The notes under the pieces were generated by a model. The model saw only the letters and a program-made list of their open reading frames with translations, searched no databases and was not told the origin of the DNA. The position numbers and the translations under genes are program-made. Positions 1-5,155 of a stretch of DNA of 5,155 bases are shown here, in pieces. The DNA is taken from positions 1 through 5,155 of the forward strand of contig JAOAPJ010000016.1 in the NCBI GenBank assembly GCA_025462805.1. Reading direction: 5' to 3'. The DNA is from Acidobacteriaceae bacterium. GTDB lineage: Bacteria > Acidobacteriota > Terriglobia > Terriglobales > Acidobacteriaceae. The first letter of the stretch is position 1. The number at the start of each line of letters is the position of its first letter.

Positions 1-326
1 GAGGCCGCGGGACACTGCTCCAGCAGCACGGTGATGGGCTGCTGCTTACGCACCTCGTTCTTCAGGATGCGCAGCGCTTCATCGAGCGTCGTCACGGCGA
101 AATCCACGATGCCATTCCGCACCGCATAGCGCACCGTCTCGGCGTCGCGCTCCAGCACCAGCGACGCCGCCCCGGCAATGCTCGCCGCCAGCAGCAACGC
201 GTCGCCCTCCCCCGCCAAGCCATCGACCAGGAGCAATCGGCCGCCCAGCGCGCTGGCTCCGAAGTGCGTCTGACCGGCGGCGCACAGCGGGCCGTAATGC
301 AGGCGAACACGCTCTACAGTCGGCAT
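1..326 (-). CDS. Urocanase-like NAD-binding domain protein, 3' end outside the window
   Basis: An open frame of 108 codons runs leftward off the window edge with no stop. The product begins MPTVERVRLHYGPLCAAG. I see a resemblance to the central Rossmann-like domain of urocanate hydratase, in this order: a YGP element near residue 11, an HFG element near residue 22, a glycine-rich strand-turn (GGRLLLVDGLAGEG, about residues 28-41), an alanine-rich helix, then TTLDEALRILKNEVRKQQP (about 79-97). The last part matches the family's DDLDEAL helix. In true urocanase about 130-150 residues precede this domain; here the start falls right at the domain and the usual GGLGGMGGAQP loop is degenerate. Genuine urocanase activity is therefore doubtful. 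An alternative in-frame ATG at 371 would add 15 residues and lie 29 bases after the pseudopilin stop. I prefer 326 because the extra codons have weaker GC bias. Neither start has a clear ribosome binding site. The gene is in the same direction as the pseudopilins and may be cotranscribed. The coding call is good; the family call is moderate and comes from memory of the family pattern. Confidence 0.6.
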   Translation of the reverse strand, partial: MPTVERVRLHYGPLCAAGQTHFGASALGGRLLLVDGLAGEGDALLLAASIAGAASLVLERDAETVRYAVRNGIVDFAVTTLDEALRILKNEVRKQQPITVLLEQCPAA

Positions 327-400
327 TGCGGTCTGTGGGTTGAAAGGGGCAGATCGCCCTGCATCATGCATTGTGCCGTTTAGATGCGGCTGAAAATCAG

Positions 401-823
401 TCACCAGGCCGAATACGGTTGACCGTCTGTCCCGGTGTCCGCGGAGCCACTATGCACGTCGTTCACGCCAGGCTCCGTCTGCTCCGTGCTCTGCAGGGTA
501 TCGTCCGTCGCCGTCACCCAGGTGGTCTCGCTGTGGGTCATCGGGTCTACTGGGATCTTGCGCAGGTAGCCAGCCTGCACCAGGTCGTCCAGGGATTGCG
601 GAGCCTTCTCCTTGTCGGCTGTGTAGGCATCGATGGCGCCACGCAGCACATGAAGATCTTCCTTCAGCACCGCCTCCTTGGCTGACTTCACCGAAGCGAG
701 GTAGGACGGGATGGCAACCGCAGCCAAAATCGCGATGATCAACATCACGATCATCAGCTCAATCAGCGTGAAGCCTGCCTCGCCGGTTCGGCCAGCGTTG
801 CCGCGGCGCCTACCACTCCGCAT
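401..823 (-). CDS. GspG-like type II secretion pseudopilin / type IV pilin-like protein (downstream copy)
   Basis: This 140-residue protein has a textbook class III signal: a basic leader (MRSGRRRGNAGRTGEAG), then the prepilin peptidase site G17|F18 with FTLIE and glutamate at mature position +5. A hydrophobic helix follows (about residues 18-40), with proline at mature position 22. The rest resembles the GspG globular domain: an amphipathic helix with AIDAYTADK, then YLRKIPVDPMT (about 86-96), the counterpart of the family's P-x-DPWG element, and a C-terminal DVHSGSADTGTDG loop ending in YSAW. It would be inserted in the inner membrane, cleaved and N-methylated by a prepilin peptidase, and assembled into a pseudopilus. 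Its ATG lies inside the end of the preceding pseudopilin gene (14-base overlap), so translational coupling is likely. GGA seven bases before the ATG is a modest ribosome binding site. It could instead be a minor type IV pilin; the GspG-like C-terminal half favours a secretion pseudopilin. Confidence 0.9.
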   Translation of the reverse strand: MRSGRRRGNAGRTGEAGFTLIELMIVMLIIAILAAVAIPSYLASVKSAKEAVLKEDLHVLRGAIDAYTADKEKAPQSLDDLVQAGYLRKIPVDPMTHSETTWVTATDDTLQSTEQTEPGVNDVHSGSADTGTDGQPYSAW

Positions 824-1295
824 ACTTGGTTCCGTTCAAGGCCGTCCCTTGCGATTTGGAGTACACGTCGAAAACACTCTGGCCGCCGTACGAATCTCCC
901 GTGGGGTCATCCTGCATGGAGTGGAGGCCCCACTCCTGCTTGCCGGTCATGGGGTCCGCTGGAACACGGCGCAGGAAGCGCACCTTCTTGCCCTGGATCT
1001 CGACACCCTTCACCAGCGTCTCCAGATCCGGCGGATAGTTCTGGCTATCGACCTTGGTCTGGATGCCGCCCTTGTCGGCCGCGTCCTTGTAGGCATCGAT
1101 CGCCTTGCGCATCTGCCACAGGTCTGTCCGCAGCTCCCGCTCCTTCACCCGCTTGATATTCCAGCGCGCCAGGGGCACCGCTGCCGAAGCCAGGAATCCC
1201 AGAATCGCCACCGTCACGATCAGTTCGACCAGCGTCAGGCCAGCCTCGCGCCCCATACCGGAGCGGGTCCCATGCGAATTCAGACTGCGAATCAT
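810..1295 (-). CDS. GspG-like type II secretion pseudopilin / type IV pilin-like protein (upstream copy)
   Basis: The protein has 161 residues from the ATG at 1295. Its leader ends GMGREAG, followed by cleavage site G19|L20 with LTLVE and glutamate at mature +5. A hydrophobic helix spans about residues 20-42, with proline at mature 22. The globular part has AIDAYKDAADKGG, then FLRRVPADPMTGKQEWG (about 107-123), and ends in FDVYSKSQGTALNGTKYAEW. This is the GspG pattern of a DP-containing strand plus a C-terminal loop that binds calcium in characterised members. It is a clear paralogue of the gene just downstream: both have DPMT and end in Y-x-x-W. A longer in-frame version begins at a GTG at 1325, immediately after the secretin stop codon (171 residues). 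I prefer the ATG at 1295 because AAGGA sits five bases before it and the GTG has no room for a binding site outside the secretin gene. The stop codon overlaps the start of the next pseudopilin gene by 14 bases. Confidence 0.9.
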   Translation of the reverse strand: MIRSLNSHGTRSGMGREAGLTLVELIVTVAILGFLASAAVPLARWNIKRVKERELRTDLWQMRKAIDAYKDAADKGGIQTKVDSQNYPPDLETLVKGVEIQGKKVRFLRRVPADPMTGKQEWGLHSMQDDPTGDSYGGQSVFDVYSKSQGTALNGTKYAEW

Positions 1296-1300
1296 ACCTT

Positions 1301-1305
1301 TCCTT
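1301..1305 (-). promoter_or_regulatory. Ribosome binding site deciding the start of the upstream pseudopilin
   Basis: On the minus strand the sequence reads AAGGA, then five bases, then ATG at 1295. This is the clearest Shine-Dalgarno match in the minus-strand operon. It supports the 161-residue form over the 171-residue GTG form that begins at 1325. Confidence 0.55.
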
Positions 1306-1325
1306 ACGACCTCAGGCGCTCCCAC

Positions 1326-3695
1326 CTATTGGACGTGGACAATGGTCCCCGACGTGATCACTGGCAGCGCCTGCTGTTTGCTGTCCCGCGCCGCAGCCTT
1401 GGTGACGCTCACGATGCTGTCACCGGCAGCCTTGGCCTGGAATGTAAGGACGCACATCTGGCCCGATCCGCTCACGCCGGCGACCCCGGGCGGACGCGAG
1501 GCCGAGATGGCCACGCCGCCCGATCCGTCATCCCGATGCACCAGCGCCACCGTCTGGCCGTCATGCGTCAGGTACGGACCGGAGTCCACATTGATCAGCG
1601 TCAGCTTCGCCGGGTCGTACTGCACCTGCAGCGGCACGGAGAAGACGTCCGTCCCTCCCGAGACATTTACCGCCACCTGGAAGTTCGAGCCCACCGCGGG
1701 CGGCGTCGGCGGAGCCGCCAGCGTTACCGATACCGGAGCCGCATTGGCCGCGTTGGAGGCCTGCTGCATGGCTTGGTCCGGAGTCTGCGGTGCAGCAGGG
1801 TTCGCCGCAGCGCCAGTCTGCGCCCCAGATCCTGGTGCGCCGTTCTGGGAGCCCGGAGCGTTTTGCGAGCCAGTAGCCGGAGCCGCGGCGGGTGTTCCTT
1901 CCACGGCCGCCGCCGGAACCCGGACCGTGCCGATACGCCGCAGCGAGATACTCGTGCCTGTGCCGGTATCAATCTCCTGCAGGTTGAGCGGGTTCAGCTC
2001 TTCGCCCCGCACCACGTGCGGCACCAGCATGAAGACGATCTCGTCCTGGGAAGTCGTCTTGTCGGTGTTGCTGAACAGGTACTTCAACAGCGGAATCTGC
2101 GCCAGCCCCGGTGTGCCGGAGAAGCTGTTGGTCAGGCTCTGCTGCAGCAGCCCGCCCATGATGCTGGCCTCCCCCTCCTTCAACCGGATCGTCTGGTCAA
2201 CGGTGCGCTGACTGAAAATGGGCTCGTTGATGCCGCTCAGCGGAACCGTGCCGTTCTGCTGCGTGATCGCGAGCTTCAACTTCAGCGTCACGTCGTGGTT
2301 GTAGTGGATCACCGGTGTGATCTCGATCTCCACACCGACATCCTGATACTGGAACTGCGTGTTGACCAGCGAGCTCACGGTAGAGGTGGCCGCGCCGGTC
2401 TGAAAGGAACCTGTGGCGATCGGGATCTTGGAGCCGACCTTCAGGTCTGCCTTCTGCCCGTCTGTCGCGCGGATGCGCGGATTCTGCAGCACGCGCGTAT
2501 CGCTGTCGGTCAGCAGCAGGTTGGCGGTTGCTGTGCTCACCGTCACCGCTACATTGTTGCTGTTCAGGTTGCCCAGTGTGTTCAGGGTCAGCCCGTTGTT
2601 CGTGGTAGTGGTGCCTGTGGTGCCCGTCGTCGTGCCTGTTGTAGAGGTGCTGGAAGTCGACGTAGTGCTGCCCTGCAGCGACGCGGTGAACTGTTGCGGC
2701 AGGATGATGCCAAGGTTCCGCTCGTGGGTCCGATTCACCTCGAGCACCGCGACATCCACCACCACCTCGGGCCTCGCCTTGTCCAGGTCGTCAATCAGCT
2801 TGCGCGCCAGCAGCAGTTCGTCCGGCGTCGCGCGCATCACGATGGCGTTCTGACTGGGCACCGCGTACAGCTTGCCGTTCGTGATCACGTTGCGCAGCGC
2901 CGTCTGGATATCGTTCAGGTCGTTGGTCTGCGAAGCGTTGGACAGGTAGAAGGTCTGCACCGCCTGGCCATCCAGCTCCGTGCGCTTGGCGCGCGTGTTC
3001 TGCGCCACGAAGATGGTATTGTTCGTGACCGGGCGCCAGAAGGTATTCGTGATCACGCCGATGATGTGCAGCGCATCCAGCAGCGACACGTTCTGCAGGT
3101 CCACCTGCACCCGCTTGCCCGTGTAATCCGGATCGAACAGCACGTTGATGCCGGCGATCTTCCCCACCGTCTGATAGATCACCTTCGAGTCTTCGAAGGC
3201 GTGGATGGTGATTGGCTCGCTCGACACCGCTTTCAACTCGGCCGGTGAACCGACATCGTTCAGCGGCGACATATTCTGCGGCGTGATCGAGGTCTCCCCC
3301 GTCGGTGTTCCGGCGATCTTCTCCTTGATCGCCTTGATATCCTGCTGCGCCAATTCGTTGCTGGGATCAATCTCCAGGGCGCGCATGAACTCCGTCAGGG
3401 CGCCGGTCATGTCCCCCTGGTCACGCAGCTTCTCACCCAGATGCGTATGCACCGCGGCCGCCGTGAAGCGCATTCGCTGGTAGCTGGTCTTGTAGTAAAG
3501 GTTGTTTGGGTCCTTCTTGAAGGCCTGCGCATAGGCCTCGTACGCAGCCAGGTAGTCGTCCTTCGCTTCGGCCGCGCGCCCTTCCTTGTACAGCTCCTTG
3601 GCGGACTTGCCGCGCGCATGCAGCACGGGCAGGAACGCCGCTGGTGTCAGTAGAAGAAGGACGAGCAAGGTCCAGCGTTGTTTGCGTCGGTTCAT
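1326..3695 (-). CDS. TPR-secretin-cohesin protein (GspD/PilQ family outer-membrane secretin)
   Basis: This 789-residue protein should form the multimeric outer-membrane channel of a type II secretion or type IV pilus machine. Regions in order: a signal peptide (basic MNRRKQR, hydrophobic core, cleavage near residue 28); two TPR-like helix pairs (about 34-67 and 80-113, each ending in a D/E-x-DP-x-N type turn); an STN/N0-like domain (about 160-231, with IAGINVLFDPD); one secretin-N domain (about 244-310); and a threonine-rich tract (344-365). The secretin pore domain covers about 375-565. It shows RVLQNPRIRATDGQKADLKV, VGVEIEITP, EGEASIMGGLL and the TPGLAQIPLLKYLF gate motif. A Pro/Ala/Gln/Gly linker (about 594-655) leads to a cohesin-like beta domain (about 656-789, with VQYDPAKLTL and a late CVLTFQAKAAGDS strand). 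Classical GspD has three secretin-N-type repeats; only one is evident here, so assignment to GspD or PilQ is open. The ATG at 3695 is preceded by GGAG with a four-base gap. Its stop touches the pseudopilin reading frame downstream, consistent with one operon. Confidence 0.93.
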   Translation of the reverse strand: MNRRKQRWTLLVLLLLTPAAFLPVLHARGKSAKELYKEGRAAEAKDDYLAAYEAYAQAFKKDPNNLYYKTSYQRMRFTAAAVHTHLGEKLRDQGDMTGALTEFMRALEIDPSNELAQQDIKAIKEKIAGTPTGETSITPQNMSPLNDVGSPAELKAVSSEPITIHAFEDSKVIYQTVGKIAGINVLFDPDYTGKRVQVDLQNVSLLDALHIIGVITNTFWRPVTNNTIFVAQNTRAKRTELDGQAVQTFYLSNASQTNDLNDIQTALRNVITNGKLYAVPSQNAIVMRATPDELLLARKLIDDLDKARPEVVVDVAVLEVNRTHERNLGIILPQQFTASLQGSTTSTSSTSTTGTTTGTTGTTTTNNGLTLNTLGNLNSNNVAVTVSTATANLLLTDSDTRVLQNPRIRATDGQKADLKVGSKIPIATGSFQTGAATSTVSSLVNTQFQYQDVGVEIEITPVIHYNHDVTLKLKLAITQQNGTVPLSGINEPIFSQRTVDQTIRLKEGEASIMGGLLQQSLTNSFSGTPGLAQIPLLKYLFSNTDKTTSQDEIVFMLVPHVVRGEELNPLNLQEIDTGTGTSISLRRIGTVRVPAAAVEGTPAAAPATGSQNAPGSQNGAPGSGAQTGAAANPAAPQTPDQAMQQASNAANAAPVSVTLAAPPTPPAVGSNFQVAVNVSGGTDVFSVPLQVQYDPAKLTLINVDSGPYLTHDGQTVALVHRDDGSGGVAISASRPPGVAGVSGSGQMCVLTFQAKAAGDSIVSVTKAAARDSKQQALPVITSGTIVHVQ
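2595..2669 (-). repeat. Low-complexity Thr/Ser/Gly-coding tract inside the secretin
   Basis: Residues 344-365 of the secretin consist only of threonine (15), serine (4) and glycine (3), arranged as imperfect T-T-G and T-S-S units, with two asparagines just after. At DNA level the plus strand shows degenerate GTG/GTC/GTA triplets. The tract lies between the LGIILPQQF segment and the conserved NVAVTVSTATANLLL part of the pore domain, a place where secretins vary in length. It is probably a flexible or surface-exposed loop. Repeats of this sort could change length by slippage, although mixed codon use would slow this. Confidence 0.7.
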
Positions 3696-3840
3696 GAAAC
3701 TCCATGGATGAAAGAAGCGACGGTGTGCATGCTACGCGAACCACCGCACACGAAGTTGGTTGGCACTCCTGATGGTTTCGGCGAAGACGCTATGAGGGAC
3801 TGGCGCCTCACCTTCAAGAGAGCTGGCTCGCTGAAGCGCG

Positions 3841-3849
3841 ATTATAACA
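3841..3849 (-). promoter_or_regulatory. Putative extended -10 promoter for the secretin-pseudopilin operon
   Basis: On the minus strand this reads TGTTATAAT: a perfect -10 hexamer with the TGn extension. It is the only AT-rich island in the 223-base divergent gap between the secretin and smpB. No good -35 hexamer is seen 16-18 bases upstream, which is tolerable for an extended -10 promoter. It would start transcription near 3834 and give a leader of about 139 bases before the secretin ATG. On the plus strand the same island reads TATAAC (3843-3848), which could serve as a weaker -10 for smpB with a start near 3855. No convincing operator or terminator was seen in the rest of the gap. Confidence 0.35.
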
Positions 3850-3918
3850 AAGCAAGGCGTAGTCCCCGTGGACCTGCATAAGCCCCTTAATCTGCGTGTT
3901 ACGATGAGACTTACGTCC

Positions 3919-4458
3919 ATGTCCCGCCAGACCAGCCACACCGTCGCGGCAACCCCGAAAAAGCCCAAAGACCGTGATCCCGTCGCTGCCGGTGCACGCG
4001 ATGCCTCCGTGAACCGCGCCGCAGGCCACAACTACTTCCTGCTCGACCGCTACGAGGCCGGTGTCGTCCTGCGTGGGACAGAGGTCAAGTCCATCCGCGA
4101 AGGCAACGCCAACCTGAAAGATGCCTACGGGTTGATCAAGGATGGCGAGGCGTTTCTGCTGAATGCTCATATCGGTCCCTATTCCCACGGCAATGCCAGC
4201 AACCACGAGGCCGTTCGCACACGGAAGCTCTTGTTGAAGCGGGAAGAATTGAAGAAACTTGAGGGGAAGACGCAGATCAAAGGCCACACGCTCATCCCCA
4301 CTCGACTTTATTTCCGCAACGGCCGTGTCAAGTGCGAACTCGCCATAGCCAAGGGCAAGCAGGACTGGGATAAGCGCGAGACCGTCAAGCGCCGCGAGGC
4401 CGACCGCGAAGCCCGCGCTGCCATCGTGCGCAGCCAAAGCCGCGCCGCCACTGCTTAG
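3919..4458 (+). CDS. smpB: SsrA (tmRNA)-binding protein SmpB
   Basis: SmpB binds the tRNA-like domain of tmRNA and brings it into the empty A site of stalled ribosomes, so that the nascent chain is tagged for degradation and the ribosome is released. Family signatures, numbered from the ATG at 3919 (179 residues): GHNYFLLDRYEAG (36-48), LRGTEVKSIREG-ANLKDAY (51-70, the most conserved block), DGEAFL-NAHI-PYSHGN (75-92), RTRKLLL (100-106), IPTRLYF-NGRVKCELA (126-142), and the basic tail KGKQDWDKRET (145-155), which inserts into the ribosomal mRNA channel. The N-terminus carries about 35 extra polar and basic residues compared with the E. coli protein. The frame stays open to a GTG at 3868 (196 residues), and another ATG lies at 3904. 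None has a strong ribosome binding site, so the exact start is uncertain; I chose 3919 because it gives the length closest to the family. The ssrA gene itself is not in the window. Confidence 0.95.
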   Translation: MSRQTSHTVAATPKKPKDRDPVAAGARDASVNRAAGHNYFLLDRYEAGVVLRGTEVKSIREGNANLKDAYGLIKDGEAFLLNAHIGPYSHGNASNHEAVRTRKLLLKREELKKLEGKTQIKGHTLIPTRLYFRNGRVKCELAIAKGKQDWDKRETVKRREADREARAAIVRSQSRAATA

Positions 4459-4499
4459 AACAGCCGCTCCGGCAACCATTCCCGCCCATCAGGAGAATC

Positions 4500-5155
4500 A
4501 TGAAGACAGAACTGTTGTCCCTTGCACCCGCATCCATCGACGCCGAGATGCTGGTTGCGTTCGCTGTAAACAAGGCCGACAAGAAGGACAAGTCAGACCC
4601 GCAACGCGCACCCCAGATCGAGCTACTGGTCTCTGATCCGGCGATCACCGCCGCCGCAGCCAAGGCCATCAGCGACCGCGAGTTTGCCGGCGGTAGCGGT
4701 GAGACGCTGCTGCTGCACCAGCCCGCAGGCCTGAAGGCGGCCCGCTTGCTGATCGTGGGCCTTGCCAAGCCAACGCTCGCCGAGCTGCGCAAGGCCGCTG
4801 GCGCCGCGGTGCGCTTCGCCAAGCCGCGCTCCATTCGCTCGCTCGCCCTGCTGCTTCCCGCTGCAACCGAGTTCCCTGCTGCCGCCACCGCCCGCACCGC
4901 CGCAGAGGCCGTCGTCGTGGCCGATTACGACTCCGACACCTACCGCTCCGATCGCAAGGATCGCAGCGTGCAGAGTGTCTCTCTGATCGCGCCCGCGGGT
5001 GCCGCCCAGGCCGAATACGCCACCGGACACGCAGAAGGCGTCATCATCGCGGAGTCGCAAAACTTTGCCCGCATCCTCATCAACGAGCCTGGCAACTATT
5101 TGACCCCGACCGAGCTGGGCCGGCGCGCCGCTGCCATGGCCCAGGAGAACGGCCT
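4500..5155 (+). CDS. pepA: Leucyl aminopeptidase (M17 family), N-terminal part, cut by the window edge
   Basis: Open frame of 218 codons from an ATG at 4500, with AGGAGA four bases ahead, running off the right edge. The first 165 or so residues (MKTELLSLAPASIDAEMLV...) match the small N-terminal alpha/beta domain of M17 leucyl aminopeptidases: an early acidic/basic loop (KADKKDKSD), a G-GETLLLH strand, and an AARLLIVGLAK strand with the family's V-GLG-like turn. Then come the linker helix (EGVIIAESQNFARILINEPG) and NYLTPTELG (199-207), which is the standard junction to the catalytic domain. The metal-binding and active-site residues (K, D, E and R in the NTDAEGRL region) would lie beyond the window and cannot be checked. 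Members are cytoplasmic hexamers that use two metal ions to remove N-terminal residues from peptides. The gene follows smpB by 41 bases with no terminator between them, so cotranscription is likely. Confidence 0.9.
   Translation, partial: MKTELLSLAPASIDAEMLVAFAVNKADKKDKSDPQRAPQIELLVSDPAITAAAAKAISDREFAGGSGETLLLHQPAGLKAARLLIVGLAKPTLAELRKAAGAAVRFAKPRSIRSLALLLPAATEFPAAATARTAAEAVVVADYDSDTYRSDRKDRSVQSVSLIAPAGAAQAEYATGHAEGVIIAESQNFARILINEPGNYLTPTELGRRAAAMAQENG

Noticed and set aside
79..310. Short minus-strand frames of 68 and 72 codons near the left edge.
   Set aside because: They overlap the urocanase-like frame in other phases. They are arginine/cysteine-rich and unlike any family, whereas the frame starting at 326 is open to the edge and shows family resemblance.
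1105..2211. A 368-codon plus-strand open frame, rich in Ser, Thr, Pro and Ala.
   Set aside because: It is antisense to the secretin and pseudopilin coding sequence and shows no family motif or plausible ribosome binding site; its composition mirrors the opposite-strand codons.
711..3248. An 845-codon open frame on the plus strand opposite the secretin and pseudopilins.
   Set aside because: Its product is arginine-, histidine- and leucine-rich with no recognisable domain. It lies wholly antisense to three well-supported genes, and long antisense frames are common in GC-rich coding DNA.
3735..3766. Possible inverted repeat (AACCA...TGGTT) upstream of the secretin gene.
   Set aside because: The arms are only five bases with mismatched flanks and no U-run, so neither a terminator nor an operator can be supported.
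3760..3796. TTGGCA followed by TATGAG on the plus strand as a possible smpB promoter.
   Set aside because: The spacer is 25 bases, far from the 16-18 expected for a sigma-70-type promoter.
3814..4479. A 221-codon minus-strand open frame opposite smpB.
   Set aside because: SmpB on the plus strand is unambiguous. The antisense product has no signature and would run across the divergent promoter region.
4385..5060. Overlapping minus-strand frames of 145 and 170 codons opposite pepA.
   Set aside because: Both are shadows of the pepA reading frame, which is supported by the ribosome binding site and the NYLTPTEL junction motif.

Overview
The window is GC-rich, densely coding DNA. It resembles an acidobacterial chromosome (Acidobacteriota, Terriglobales-like). 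This assignment rests on remembered family resemblance of the SmpB N-terminal region and of the secretin-cohesin architecture, not on a search, so it is tentative. No mobile element, CRISPR array, rRNA or tRNA was seen.

Layout. Positions 1-3695 are a minus-strand block, read from right to left. It starts with a 789-residue secretin (1326-3695) with signal peptide, TPR, STN, secretin-N, secretin-pore and C-terminal cohesin-like regions. Two GspG-like pseudopilin genes follow (810-1295 and 401-823). A gene cut by the left window edge (1-326) comes last and resembles the NAD-binding core of urocanase. The first three genes are packed without gaps and overlap or abut, so they very probably form one transcription unit for an envelope machine of the type II secretion / type IV pilus class. 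The ATPase, inner-membrane platform and prepilin peptidase of such a machine are not in the window.

Positions 3696-3918 are a divergent intergenic region with one AT-rich island. That island carries an extended -10 motif facing the secretin operon. On the plus strand come smpB (3919-4458), the tmRNA-binding protein of trans-translation, and then the start of pepA (from 4500), an M17 leucyl aminopeptidase cut by the right edge. These two genes are 41 bases apart and probably cotranscribed.

How the genes work together. On the minus strand, pseudopilins processed by a prepilin peptidase would form a short periplasmic pseudopilus. That pseudopilus would work against the outer-membrane secretin pore. 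The cohesin-like tail and the N-terminal TPR are add-ons that could mediate protein-protein contacts. On the plus strand, SmpB rescues stalled ribosomes and PepA trims peptides, so both fit protein quality control and turnover. The most noteworthy points are the secretin-cohesin fusion, the tandem pair of paralogous pseudopilins, and the apparently stand-alone urocanase-like core. Nothing here amounts to a clearly new system.
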